From Legionella sainthelensi (GTDB lineage: Bacteria; Pseudomonadota; Gammaproteobacteria; Legionellales; Legionellaceae), in NCBI RefSeq assembly GCF_900637685.1, contig NZ_LR134388.1:3313001-3377000 (forward strand): a DNA stretch of 64,000 bases, in the 5' to 3' direction. The position numbers and the translations under genes are program-made. Under the pieces are notes generated by a model. The model searched no databases. It was not told where the DNA came from and saw only the letters and a program-made list of their open reading frames with translations. Shown here one piece after another: positions 8,991 through 17,532 of this stretch; the first letter of the stretch is position 1, and each line of letters opens with the position of its first letter.

Positions 8991-10709
8991 ATGTCTGGCT
9001 TAATCCCTCAGCCATTCATTGATGATCTCCTACAACGCACGGATTTGGTTGAACTTATTGACAGTTATGTTCCCTTAAAAAAAAGAGGGAACAGTCATGT
9101 CGCATGTTGTCCTTTTCATAATGAAAAATCCCCCTCTTTTAATGTTGTTGCTAAAAAACAGTTTTATCATTGTTTTGGCTGCGGCGCTTCTGGAAATGCA
9201 ATCAGTTTTGTAATGAATTACTTCAATCAGGGATTTGTTGATGCGATTGAAACTCTTGCTACACGTATTGGTTTAATTATCCCTCGAGAAAAACAAACTG
9301 AAAAAGACAACACATCCCGTGATCTTTATAAGCTCTTAGCTGCAGTGAGTCTTTATTATCGAAAAAAATTAAAGCATGAAGGACAAGCTGCCATTAATTA
9401 TTTACGCGAACGAGGTTTAAGTGGAGAAATAGCTAAACTTTATCAATTGGGCTTTGCAACCGAAGGATGGCATCACTTGGAAAAAGCATTTCCTCGCAAT
9501 CAACGAGAACTGATTGCAACAGGAATGCTCATTAAAAATGAAGAGGGAAAAATTTATGATCGCTATCGTAATCGGATTATGTTTCCTATTCATGATCGGC
9601 ATGGACGTATAATTGGATTTGGTGGACGCGTCTTAGACTCAGAACAAAAACCCAAATATCTAAACTCTCCAGAAACAGTAATTTTTCAAAAAAGCCGGGA
9701 GTTGTATGGATTGCATCAAATTTTAAGCCAACAAAAATCAATAGATTATATAATTATTGTTGAAGGTTATATGGATGTCATAGCACTGGCTCAGCATGAA
9801 ATCATGAATGCAGTAGCCACATTGGGCACAGCAACGAGCACTTATCATATTCAGTTGCTGACCAAACATACTAAATCATTGATTTTTTGCTTCGATGGAG
9901 ATAATGCAGGAAAACAAGCTGCATGGCGAGGACTGGAAAGCAGCTTACCTCATTTAAATCTAGGTTTGGATGTGAGTTTTATGTTTTTACCTGACGGCCA
10001 CGATCCAGACAGTCTGGTCAGAAAAGAAGGGAAAGAAAATTTCTTAAATCGAATAAAACAAGCTATCTCCCTCAATCGCTTTTTCTTTGACAGTTTGGCA
10101 AAAGATCTGAATTTACTTAGACCAGCAGGTAAAACCCAACTCATTAATCTAGCTAAACCTTTTTTACAGAAGATGAGTGAAGGATCATACAAGCAAATAC
10201 TTATAGAAGATCTTGCACGCTTGACGCATATTGAACCTCATAGACTCAATCAACTTATTACAGATCAATCTAAAGATCTTGCTCCAGAACCTATAATGGC
10301 TCTTACACGCACCCCAATGCGTATTGCCGTAGCTCTGTTACTGCAACATCCAGAAATTTATATGCACATTATGTCGCAAATGAACCTTGAACTTTTCGAT
10401 ACCCAAGAACATGAAATATTACTCCAACTCCTAAATCAATTAGCCTCAAACCCAAAGGCAAATACCGCAACACTAATTGAAGCATGGCGAAATCATCCCT
10501 ATTTTGATTTTATCAATAAATTAGCAGCATGGGATCATCAAGTACCTGAACCAGAGCTAATCAAAGAATTTATTGATATTATGTTCTTTTTACAAAAGCA
10601 AAATCGAGAATTGACCATCCGCCAGCTTATTAATAAATCACGCCTACATGGTTTAAACGAAGCAGAAAAAATGAAATTACAAGAAATGTTAAAAGAAAGA
10701 CACTCATGA
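8991..10709 (+). CDS. dnaG: DNA primase DnaG
   Basis: This enzyme makes RNA primers for chromosome replication and is recruited by DnaB. The N-terminal zinc ribbon CCPFHNEKSPSF...YHCFGCG holds Cys40, His43, Cys61 and Cys64. The RNA polymerase core follows with the TOPRIM signature IIVEGYMDVIALAQ (about residues 253-266), GTATS and the FCFDGDNAGKQAA acidic motif. The C-terminal part is the DnaB-binding helical bundle. The 572 aa length is normal. AGGAG precedes the ATG. Confidence 0.97.
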   Translation: MSGLIPQPFIDDLLQRTDLVELIDSYVPLKKRGNSHVACCPFHNEKSPSFNVVAKKQFYHCFGCGASGNAISFVMNYFNQGFVDAIETLATRIGLIIPREKQTEKDNTSRDLYKLLAAVSLYYRKKLKHEGQAAINYLRERGLSGEIAKLYQLGFATEGWHHLEKAFPRNQRELIATGMLIKNEEGKIYDRYRNRIMFPIHDRHGRIIGFGGRVLDSEQKPKYLNSPETVIFQKSRELYGLHQILSQQKSIDYIIIVEGYMDVIALAQHEIMNAVATLGTATSTYHIQLLTKHTKSLIFCFDGDNAGKQAAWRGLESSLPHLNLGLDVSFMFLPDGHDPDSLVRKEGKENFLNRIKQAISLNRFFFDSLAKDLNLLRPAGKTQLINLAKPFLQKMSEGSYKQILIEDLARLTHIEPHRLNQLITDQSKDLAPEPIMALTRTPMRIAVALLLQHPEIYMHIMSQMNLELFDTQEHEILLQLLNQLASNPKANTATLIEAWRNHPYFDFINKLAAWDHQVPEPELIKEFIDIMFFLQKQNRELTIRQLINKSRLHGLNEAEKMKLQEMLKERHS

Positions 10710-10820
10710 TTGAGCAGGCTCCATACTTATTTAATTATAAAAAATTAGGGAAACGCCAAAAAAGCAATGAAAAATTACTGGTATGTTGCTGCTACCCAGT
10801 TTATAATTATAAGATTTTGT

Positions 10821-10890
10821 AATCCTAAAAAAACAATCAAAACTCAATCAATAGCCTTAATGCTAAGGATAGAGTTGTTTTTTTAGGATT
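10821..10890 (+). promoter_or_regulatory. Long hairpin between dnaG and rpoD
   Basis: The arms 10821-10836 and 10875-10890 are perfect 16-base reverse complements (AATCCTAAAAAAACAA on the left). A second small stem (CCTTA/TAAGG) lies in the 38-base loop. More T residues follow. It ends 28 bases before the rpoD ATG, so it could act as an attenuator, a terminator for the dnaG transcript, or an mRNA processing site. Confidence 0.6.
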
Positions 10891-10918
10891 TTTTCCAATT
10901 GTCCCTAGAGAAGTGCCT

Positions 10919-12781
10919 ATGACCATAAATGATCAAGAACAGCAAAGCTCACAGATAACCAAAGTCATTAGCCTAGGAAAAGAGCAGGGTTATTTGACTT
11001 ACAGTCAAATCAATGACTTACTGCCGAATATAGTCGATACGGAACATTTTGATGTCATTATTAGCATGCTAGAAGGCATGAATATCAAAGTATTTGAGCT
11101 ACCACCTGGTGATGATGAACTAGCGCTTCTGCTGAATACCGAAGAAGTACCTGACATTGAAGAAGCTGCAATGGTACTCGCATCTGTGGACAAGGAAACC
11201 GGACGCACTACAGATCCTGTACGTATGTATATGCGTGAAATGGGTACAGTAGAATTATTGACCCGAGAAGGTGAGATTCGTATTGCTAAACGGATTGAAG
11301 AAGGCATTTATCAAGTGCTGAAATCTTTAGCTCATTATCCAGAAACAGTACAACTTGTTCTTGATGATTATGAACGCTTCAATGCCCAAGAAATTCGTCT
11401 TAATGAAATTATTAGTGGCTTTGCTGATGTTGAAGATGAAATAGCCCCTGCTTCAAGTATTGGCTCTATGCTTGACGAAGATCAACAAGAAGAAATTCTT
11501 TTATCTGATGATGAAGATGAAGATGGTGAAGGAGGCATGGTTGAAGTTGACGATGGTCCTAATCCGGAACAGGCAAAAATTTATTTTGATGATTTACGTG
11601 AAACTTATGAAACAGCACTGGTTGCATTAAAAGAACATGGCAGAACTCATGCCAAAACCAATAAAGCATTAGAGATAATGTCGGAGTCATTCTTAAAGCT
11701 TAAGCTCACATCAAGACAAGTAGATCGCCTAACCCGCCATTTCCGTCAATTACGTAATCATATCAGAGAACATGAACGCGGTATCATGCGTCTTTGCATT
11801 GAGAAAGCACGTATCCCAAGGAAGTTATTTATAGATACCTTTCCCGGCCAAGAAACGGATCTTGAATGGCTGAGCACAATTGTTGCGAAATACAGCAAAA
11901 AACTGGATATGAATCGTATTCAGGATAATACTGAAGATATTTTACGCATCCAATCCCGATTAGTTGCGTTCGAAGTAGAATACGGCTTATCAATTTCTGA
12001 AATTAAAGAAATTAACCGTAAAATGTCTATTGGTGAAGCGAAAGCACGCCGAGCAAAAAAAGAAATGGTCGAAGCAAATTTACGTCTGGTCATTTCTATA
12101 GCCAAAAAATACACAAACCGTGGTTTACAATTCCTTGATTTGATTCAAGAGGGAAATATAGGCTTAATGAAAGCTGTAGATAAATTCGAGTACCGCCGCG
12201 GCTATAAATTCTCTACTTATGCGACTTGGTGGATTAGGCAAGCAATTACTCGATCTATTGCTGATCAAGCACGTACTATTCGTATACCAGTTCATATGAT
12301 TGAGACCATTAACAAACTCAATCGAATTTCCCGACAAATTCTTCAAGAGACAGGACGTGAAGCAACTCCAGAAGAACTCGCCGAAAAAATGGAGTTAAGC
12401 GAAGACAAGATTCGTAAAGTCTTAAAGATCGCTAAAGAACCCATTTCCATGGAAACTCCTGTTGGCGATGATGATGACTCACATTTAGGTGATTTTATTG
12501 AAGACAACAACATTGAATCTCCTATCGATATGGCTACTGCCGAAGGACTAAGAGAAGCTACTCTGGAAATTCTAGAAACACTAACACCACGTGAAGCTAA
12601 AGTACTTCGCATGCGTTTTGGTATCGAAATGAATACTGACCATACTCTGGAAGAAGTAGGAAAACAATTTGACGTAACTCGTGAGCGAATTCGTCAAATT
12701 GAGGCCAAAGCATTACGTAAACTACGCCATCCCTCACGCTCAGAAAAATTAAGAAGTTTCCTTGAAGGTGATGAAGGATAA
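10919..12781 (+). CDS. rpoD: RNA polymerase sigma factor RpoD (sigma-70)
   Basis: This is the primary sigma factor, about 620 aa. Region 1.1 is at the N-terminus, then region 1.2 ([21 protein letters not shown]), an acidic non-conserved region, regions 2.1-2.4 ([39 protein letters not shown]), region 3 and region 4 with the helix-turn-helix [33 protein letters not shown] place the start at the ATG at 10919, because AGAGAAG lies about 6 bases upstream; the GTG at 10913 is part of that site. It ends the rpsU-yqeY-dnaG-rpoD series. Confidence 0.98.
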   Translation: MTINDQEQQSSQITKVISLGKEQGYLTYSQINDLLPNIVDTEHFDVIISMLEGMNIKVFELPPGDDELALLLNTEEVPDIEEAAMVLASVDKETGRTTDPVRMYMREMGTVELLTREGEIRIAKRIEEGIYQVLKSLAHYPETVQLVLDDYERFNAQEIRLNEIISGFADVEDEIAPASSIGSMLDEDQQEEILLSDDEDEDGEGGMVEVDDGPNPEQAKIYFDDLRETYETALVALKEHGRTHAKTNKALEIMSESFLKLKLTSRQVDRLTRHFRQLRNHIREHERGIMRLCIEKARIPRKLFIDTFPGQETDLEWLSTIVAKYSKKLDMNRIQDNTEDILRIQSRLVAFEVEYGLSISEIKEINRKMSIGEAKARRAKKEMVEANLRLVISIAKKYTNRGLQFLDLIQEGNIGLMKAVDKFEYRRGYKFSTYATWWIRQAITRSIADQARTIRIPVHMIETINKLNRISRQILQETGREATPEELAEKMELSEDKIRKVLKIAKEPISMETPVGDDDDSHLGDFIEDNNIESPIDMATAEGLREATLEILETLTPREAKVLRMRFGIEMNTDHTLEEVGKQFDVTRERIRQIEAKALRKLRHPSRSEKLRSFLEGDEG

Positions 12782-12793
12782 ACTCATAAATTC

Positions 12794-12840
12794 AAAATGA
12801 GGATAAAAGCAACTTAAATCTCTTATCCTCATTTTAAAAT
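12794..12840 (+). terminator. Putative rpoD terminator
   Basis: A 13-bp perfect stem (AAAATGAGGATAA / TTATCCTCATTTT, arms 12794-12806 and 12823-12835) lies 12 bases after the rpoD stop. The left arm begins with four A and the right arm ends with four T, fitting a bidirectional Rho-independent terminator. Confidence 0.65.
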
Positions 12841-12918
12841 TTGAGGATAAGAATATATAAAAAAAATAAAAAAAAACTAGCACATTAAGTAAATTAAGTT
12901 TAAAATGACACCCTCTTC

Positions 12919-12995
12919 GGGCCCATAGCTCAGTTGGTCAGAGCAGCGGACTCATAATCCGTTGGTCCTAGGTTCAAATCCTAGTGGGCCCACCA
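12919..12995 (+). tRNA. tRNA with CAU anticodon (Met or Ile2)
   Basis: The sequence folds as a 77-nt tRNA with acceptor stem GGGCCCA/TGGGCCC, an anticodon stem GCGGA/TCCGT, loop CTCATAA with anticodon CAT at 12953-12955, a GGTTCAAATC T-loop and an encoded CCA end. Automatic pipelines would call it tRNA-Met. The bases around the anticodon and the T-arm look closer to the lysidine-type Ile2 tRNA (ileX) than to elongator tRNA-Met; deciding needs comparison with the other CAT tRNAs and a TilS check. The 3' half is also the attachment site of the ICE, and integration keeps the gene intact. Confidence 0.95.
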
Positions 12996-12997
12996 AT
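12951..12997 (+). repeat. attL: 47-bp direct repeat, 3' end of tRNA
   Basis: The repeat starts in the anticodon loop and runs two bases past the CCA end. It matches 63920-63966 at 46 of 47 positions; the difference is A at 12978 against G at 63947. An anticodon-loop to 3'-end identity block is typical of tyrosine-recombinase integration into tRNA genes. Confidence 0.9.
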
Positions 12998-13052
12998 TAA
13001 AACCTTTAAAATCAATAAGTTACGTTGATCACCTGTTTTAGTACAAAAGTCC

Positions 13053-13071
13053 TTGCGTGACTTTTGCGTGA
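13053..13071 (+). promoter_or_regulatory. Candidate integrase arm-type sites, left end
   Basis: TTGCGTGA occurs twice, at 13053-13060 and 13064-13071, 11 bases apart (one helical turn). A matching pair with the same spacing and orientation lies beside attR at 63804-63822. Placement just inside both att sites fits integrase or recombination-directionality-factor binding. Confidence 0.55.
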
Positions 13072-13085
13072 CCTAGATCACGCAC

Positions 13086-14213
13086 TTACAAACTTACCTG
13101 ACTATCCCTTAGAGTATTTTGACTGGCAGGTCTACTCTTTGGATTTCGCAATAACGTTAATATCACTCCGCTTTTACGATTTTCACAAACCTTATTCGCA
13201 GCTTGATATAAACTTTGCAGCTCAGCTGAAGAATAGTGAGTTGTAATCCTTCCTGAACGATGCCCAAGTAAATCTTGCCTGTCTTCAAAACTTACCCCTG
13301 ATGCTCTTAACCGTCTGCCAAAGGTATGCTTTAAATCATGCACTCTTACTTCAGGCAATTTCGCCTTTTCTCTAGCCTGTCGCCAACCAGTCGATAACAT
13401 ACGACTTAATGGTCGGCCTTTAAAACTAAAGACATGAGTAGGATGTTTACCTCTCTCCCCTTCTATCACTTCCCGAACTGTTTCATTACAAACAATCAAC
13501 CGTTCTTCTCCGTTTTTAACCAGTTCCCCTGGTACAATAAAAACGATGATGTGTGGCAATTCTGGAATTTGTATTTCCCAATCCCAGCGCAATTCACAAA
13601 TTTCGCGATCCCGACATCCGGTATTTACGGCAAACAAAGCCATATTTTTCAGATGTTCCGGTAACTGCTGAAACAGTTTGTGCTGTTCATCCCAACTTAA
13701 TGGATAAGGCTTTCTTAAATCTGGTTCAGGCAAAAGTTTTATCTTTGGCGCTGAAATTAACCAGGTTAAGCCAAACTCATCCATCCATTCACTGGCTGCT
13801 AAATTTAATATACGCCTAACAATTTTCAAACCATGATTGATAGTTCGCATACTCACATTATCCTTTCTTCGGCCTTCAATAAAGGATTGCAAACTACCAA
13901 TATGAATTGCTTCAATAGGCAAATCCCCGATGTACTTAACCACTTCTCGCAAACGGCCAGCATCATCACTGATACTGCGTTTGTGTTGGTTTTCTATCAG
14001 AAATTTAGTAGCGGCTTCTTTGAATGTTCTTTTTGGGCGAACACCGTAGACTGTTGCCAGTCTTATTTCTTCAAGACGCCTTGCGAGATACTTTTCCGCC
14101 TCTTCGAGGTTGTCAGTACCAGTGCTTTCGCAAAGTCGTCGTCCGAAGACCTTTTTGTCAATACACCAGACGCTGCCACGCTTTTGCAGCCCTGGTGTTC
14201 TTTTTCGTCCCAT
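13086..14213 (-). CDS. int: Tyrosine-family site-specific integrase
   Basis: This 375-aa recombinase would catalyse integration and excision at the tRNA. An N-terminal arm-binding region is followed by a SAM-like core-binding domain (about 60-155) and the catalytic domain. Catalytic residues seen are Arg in NTGCRDREICELRW (Arg201 or 203), His292 in VHDLKHTFGRR, His318 in LLGHRSG and the Tyr327 nucleophile in THYSS. The usual HxxR reads His-Asp-Leu-Lys, so the second Arg is replaced by Lys295. Its stop lies 88 bases from the tRNA. Its 5' end is overlapped by the AlpA-like gene, implying coupled expression. Confidence 0.93.
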   Translation of the reverse strand: MGRKRTPGLQKRGSVWCIDKKVFGRRLCESTGTDNLEEAEKYLARRLEEIRLATVYGVRPKRTFKEAATKFLIENQHKRSISDDAGRLREVVKYIGDLPIEAIHIGSLQSFIEGRRKDNVSMRTINHGLKIVRRILNLAASEWMDEFGLTWLISAPKIKLLPEPDLRKPYPLSWDEQHKLFQQLPEHLKNMALFAVNTGCRDREICELRWDWEIQIPELPHIIVFIVPGELVKNGEERLIVCNETVREVIEGERGKHPTHVFSFKGRPLSRMLSTGWRQAREKAKLPEVRVHDLKHTFGRRLRASGVSFEDRQDLLGHRSGRITTHYSSAELQSLYQAANKVCENRKSGVILTLLRNPKSRPASQNTLRDSQVSL

Positions 14214-14440
14214 AACTCCAAACTCCTACGTTTAACTGCCGCGGGACGACCACTACACTGTATATAATCGTCTACCCAGGCATCTAAATCAAGTCGATCA
14301 AAAGCAATACCCTGAGTCCCCATTGGAATCTCAACCAGATTTGGCCTTACATCTTTATTAAATCGATGACGATCCATACCTACATAGGTCGGAGCGTCTC
14401 TTAAGCGAATTAATCGGGGGATTAGGTGAATATTGCTCAT
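14063..14440 (-). CDS. AlpA/MerR-like DNA-binding protein, possible excisionase
   Basis: This 125-residue protein has a winged-helix/helix-turn-helix-like N-terminal half (LIRLRDAPTYVGMDRHRFNKDVRPNL, then IAFDRLDLDAWVDDY). The pattern resembles AlpA-type regulators found immediately upstream of integrases of this group, where they often act as excisionase or integrase activator. Its last 50 codons overlap the start of int by 151 bases in another frame, so the C-terminal tail is overprinted on the integrase N-terminus. The promoter gap upstream contains the operator palindrome at 14471. Excision function is inferred from context. Confidence 0.7.
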   Translation of the reverse strand: MSNIHLIPRLIRLRDAPTYVGMDRHRFNKDVRPNLVEIPMGTQGIAFDRLDLDAWVDDYIQCSGRPAAVKRRSLELWDEKEHQGCKSVAASGVLTKRSSDDDFAKALVLTTSKRRKSISQGVLKK

Positions 14441-14470
14441 GATTTCTCAACTCCTGTAACTAATAAACCA

Positions 14471-14491
14471 AAATACTCGTTTCGAGTATTT
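14471..14491. promoter_or_regulatory. Operator palindrome, copy 1
   Basis: AAATACTCG-TTT-CGAGTATTT is a perfect 9-bp inverted repeat with a 3-base centre. Its core TACTCGTTTCGAGTA differs at one base on each side (T to G/C) from copy 2 at 29489. It lies 31 bases upstream of the AlpA-like gene and 106 bases before the 61-aa peptide gene, so it may regulate both directions. Confidence 0.7.
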
Positions 14492-14596
14492 ATTAGAGCA
14501 TATCGAGCACATTACTGCAAATATTTTTTTAGGCTATACCTATAAGAATTTTATTTGTACAATGGCTATCAGAATTTAATATAAGGTGACATCAAA

Positions 14597-14782
14597 ATGA
14601 GTTTAATGGACAAACTTGAATATGCTGTAGGGAATGAGTATTTGATCAGCCACAAAGATTTATTTTTAGATACAAATCAAAACAAACAGAGCCAGGCTAA
14701 TTCTAATAAAATAGTTTCAATACAAAAACAGTACCAGCCTGATAGCAATAAAATAGTGAACATAAAACAATTTAATGCATAA
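14597..14782 (+). CDS. Candidate RiPP precursor peptide (split-borosin type), 61 aa
   Basis: This small ORF has its own strong ribosome-binding site (AAGGTGA, 7 bases before the ATG) and overlaps the methyltransferase start by 8 bases. The N-terminal part (residues 1-25) could form a recognition helix. The C-terminal part contains two near-identical blocks, SNKIVSIQ (36-43) and SNKIVNIK (50-57), 14 residues apart, within a Gln/Asn/Lys-rich polar stretch. Short hydrophobic beta-branched runs (IV.I) resemble the Val/Ile-rich cores methylated by borosin enzymes. No family match is recognised from sequence alone, so precursor status is inferred from adjacency, coupling and the repeat. Confidence 0.6.
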   Translation: MSLMDKLEYAVGNEYLISHKDLFLDTNQNKQSQANSNKIVSIQKQYQPDSNKIVNIKQFNA

Positions 14783-15548
14783 GCTTATAGTAGTAGGGTC
14801 GGGAATTAAATCGATTTCTCATCTGACCCAAGAAACTAAACGAGTTATTCAAAACGCTGATAAGGTACTCTACCTTCTCAATGAAGATAACCTAAAACAA
14901 TGGATTCAACGAGAAGCGAAAAAGTCTGAATCGTTGGATTCTATCTACTTTAGCAGCGAAAAACGGATTGAAGCTTATCAAGCATTAACAAATCATATTA
15001 TTGAAGAATATAAGAAGGTTTCAATTTTATGTGTTGTTTTTTACGGCCACCCTACCGTTTTTGCAGACTCAGCACTTAATGCCGTTAGACAAATTAAGAA
15101 AGATGGTGGTGACGCCATCATTCTGCCAGCCGTATCTACCCAAGACTGCTTGTTTAGTGATCTTGAAATTGATCCAGGTGATCAGGGATGTTTTTCAATT
15201 GAAGCTACAGAGTTAGTATTATTTGAGCGATGTATTGATATTCATGCACATGTAATACTTTGGCAGGTAGCAAATTTTGGTAGAACTGATGGAAAAAAAA
15301 CTAACAACCTTTCAATTTTAAAAGATTATATAAGTGGTTATTACTCAACAGATTACTCCATCTGTCTTTATGAGGCCCCTTCCCTACCTACTTGCTTCCC
15401 CAGAATAGAATGGGTACAACTATGTAATCTTGAGCTATCAGTTATTTCCCCAATCACAACAGTATATATTCCACCGATGGAAAAAAAGGCCATTAGTAAT
15501 AAATACTTGAAACTACTCGATCTAACAATTGACGAGTTAATACTGTAA
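14775..15548 (+). CDS. Borosin-type peptide alpha-N-methyltransferase (TP-methylase fold)
   Basis: This 257-aa SAM-dependent enzyme has the tetrapyrrole-methylase fold in the version used by borosin RiPP enzymes (OphMA, SonM). Matching elements are VGSGIKSISHLTQETKRVIQ at the N-terminus, VFYGHPTVFADSA (about 88-100), LPAVSTQDCLFSDLEIDPGDQGCFSIEAT (118-145), ILWQVANFG, and a closing ITTVYIPP. Tyr58, Arg64 and Tyr68 occupy the spacing of the OphMA catalytic residues Tyr66, Arg72 and Tyr76, from memory of that family. It lacks a fused C-terminal core peptide, so the substrate must be separate, as in split borosins. No ribosome-binding site precedes its ATG; translation probably depends on the overlapping peptide gene. 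It converges on the GNAT gene with 12 bases overlap. Confidence 0.8.
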   Translation: MHKLIVVGSGIKSISHLTQETKRVIQNADKVLYLLNEDNLKQWIQREAKKSESLDSIYFSSEKRIEAYQALTNHIIEEYKKVSILCVVFYGHPTVFADSALNAVRQIKKDGGDAIILPAVSTQDCLFSDLEIDPGDQGCFSIEATELVLFERCIDIHAHVILWQVANFGRTDGKKTNNLSILKDYISGYYSTDYSICLYEAPSLPTCFPRIEWVQLCNLELSVISPITTVYIPPMEKKAISNKYLKLLDLTIDELIL

Positions 15549-16088
15549 ATACTCTGATCGTTTTAATCTATACAATACGTGTCCAATAAGCGGGCTACCA
15601 GGCGGTACTTTTGGATTGTCAAAATCATCTTCTGAATTAGTATGTAAGCCAATCTTTTGCATTACTCGAATAGACGGTTTATTTAATGCCGATGTAAACG
15701 AAACCACTTCATCCAAATCTAATTTCCTAAAAGCATAATTAAGAACCGCTTTGGCGGCTTCTGTAGCATAACCTTGGTTCCAGTGTTTTGAAGATAAACG
15801 CCAACCAATTTCAATCGCCGGAGTAAAATGAGCCTGAAACGTTGCTGTATACAAACCTACAAAACCTATCATCTCACCAGTACTTTTTATTTCAGCGGCA
15901 TATAAGGAAAAATTCTTTTCTTCTTGATGTGTGATGATTCTATCTATGAATCCAATGGTTTCTTCCCGCGTAGGTATGGCAGGGAAAAACTGCATTACTT
16001 TTTGGTCCTGGCTAATGGCAATTAATGATTCCACATCCTTTTCTTGAAAAGTACGCAGAAATAATCGTTCTGTTTCTAATATTCTCAT
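15537..16088 (-). CDS. GNAT acetyltransferase, RimJ/RimL-like
   Basis: This 183-residue protein has the GNAT fold. It begins ILETERLFLRTFQEKDVESL, typical of the RimJ/RimL branch, and has the acetyl-CoA loop HWNQGYATEAAKAVLNYAF followed by SFTSALNKPSIRVMQKIGL. Members acetylate N-terminal or side-chain amines of proteins, peptides or small molecules; the substrate here is unknown. It is the second gene of a leftward pair with the 441-codon ORF (9 bases apart), and its 3' end overlaps the methyltransferase gene. It could modify the same peptide, but nothing in the sequence proves this. Confidence 0.85.
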   Translation of the reverse strand: MRILETERLFLRTFQEKDVESLIAISQDQKVMQFFPAIPTREETIGFIDRIITHQEEKNFSLYAAEIKSTGEMIGFVGLYTATFQAHFTPAIEIGWRLSSKHWNQGYATEAAKAVLNYAFRKLDLDEVVSFTSALNKPSIRVMQKIGLHTNSEDDFDNPKVPPGSPLIGHVLYRLKRSEYLQY

Positions 16089-16097
16089 CGAATAGCC

Positions 16098-17423
16098 TTA
16101 TTGTTTGCTTAATCTAACGCAACCTCTAAATAACTTCGCATCACTGGCAAATTGCGTTTTATTATTGCAATAAGAAAAAGCAAATCTGTTATCTGTATAT
16201 TCTAACTCTTCAGAACTATTAATGTTCTTATTACTAGAAGATTTATAGTGGTAAAAAGAAAATTCCGTTTGTTTGCTTACATGATAAAGCAGACTACCAA
16301 AAGCAGAACTGTTATCCTCAGTAAACTCCTCCTGATAAGCTAATAACACTTTTTTTAGCATTTCCAGTTCACTATAAGCACTATTGCTTTGATTGGTTTT
16401 AAATGTATTTATCTTGGCAAAGGGACACTGTAAAGGATAATAAACGCTATCAGACTGACCATTCAAGGCAGATGGAACCATAACTGTCGCTGTATATTCT
16501 AAGTCATAACATTCATGATAAATTTTCTGAATTGTTTTAACGGGAAAATATTGCTCATCAATGGCAGGTTTCACACCAATACCAGAGCCCATACAAATAT
16601 TAAAAATGTATTTTGCTGTATCCATAATGAATGGTGTAGGTCTAAAACGATTAATACTTTTAGCACTGAGAAATAAATCATTACAAGAAGCATCATAGGT
16701 ATTTTGCGTCAATTTTTTTCTTAACGACTCCGAGAAATATAGCTTTAGTTTGAGCCATTTATCATTATGTTTAACTTCATTAATAAATTGCTCAGAAAAA
16801 TAAAGAATCTCGCTATACCAGTCATCGATAGTATTTTTATCTTTCAATATTTCTTTAAATACCTGGTAATGCTCATAAGGAGACTTGGGAGCTGTAACAG
16901 CAACATTAAAATATTTCTGAATTCTTGTATGCTTTCTTTTACAACCGATATTCGGTAATAAAAAGGACGAAAGAGCCCCAGAAGAAACAGAGAGTACATT
17001 GTTATCGACGGTCTGATCCTCATCAAAAATAACCTGCATATTAAAAATTGCACCAGGACCCTGTACACAGTCAGGAAAGATGCGATCATCTTCACCAAAA
17101 TAATGCCACTCGCAAAACTTATCCAGTATTAAGCCCAAGGGCAAACTATTTTTTCCATAACCAAGATGGTTGAATAAATAATTATCGGTGTGCTTGCTGT
17201 CAATTTTTTCCATTTGACCGTTGGTGGTTGGGAGATAAGCATGATTTTTAATACCGAAATGTTCACCAAATTTATAACGAGCTACAAAGAATGGTATTTT
17301 TTTGTCAGGTTTAATTTCTTCAATAACACGATACATTGACTCATTGATTTTTTTTACTTTGTGTTTGATTTCATCCCATGAAACTTTAGTAATACTGTTC
17401 ATTCCTAAACATCCATACAACAA
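16098..17423 (-). CDS. Unknown protein, up to 441 aa
   Basis: I recognise no domain. The protein is soluble, without signal peptide or clear membrane helix, and rich in Tyr, Phe, Asn and Ser. Notable patches are FGEHFGIKNHAYLPTTNG, GPGAIFNMQVIFDEDQ and CMGSGIGVKPAIDEQYFP. The longest reading starts at a TTG; the first ATG is at 17402, so the first seven residues may not be translated. The GNAT gene follows after 9 bases, which suggests an operon, and the divergent transporter starts 109 bases away. It may belong to the peptide locus or be an independent cargo gene. Confidence 0.65.
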   Translation of the reverse strand: MLYGCLGMNSITKVSWDEIKHKVKKINESMYRVIEEIKPDKKIPFFVARYKFGEHFGIKNHAYLPTTNGQMEKIDSKHTDNYLFNHLGYGKNSLPLGLILDKFCEWHYFGEDDRIFPDCVQGPGAIFNMQVIFDEDQTVDNNVLSVSSGALSSFLLPNIGCKRKHTRIQKYFNVAVTAPKSPYEHYQVFKEILKDKNTIDDWYSEILYFSEQFINEVKHNDKWLKLKLYFSESLRKKLTQNTYDASCNDLFLSAKSINRFRPTPFIMDTAKYIFNICMGSGIGVKPAIDEQYFPVKTIQKIYHECYDLEYTATVMVPSALNGQSDSVYYPLQCPFAKINTFKTNQSNSAYSELEMLKKVLLAYQEEFTEDNSSAFGSLLYHVSKQTEFSFYHYKSSSNKNINSSEELEYTDNRFAFSYCNNKTQFASDAKLFRGCVRLSKQ

Positions 17424-17532
17424 ATTAAATATTAATTATCCTGTCTTCAAAAGAGGATAATAGCAGAAAAGGATTAATTTTATCCATTTTAAATGTTAGA
17501 GTCACCTTCAAAAATAGTTTTAGGGAAAAATT

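Noticed and set aside
13833..14267. 144-aa plus-strand ORF opposite the integrase
   Set aside because: Antisense to catalytic integrase sequence and without initiation signals.
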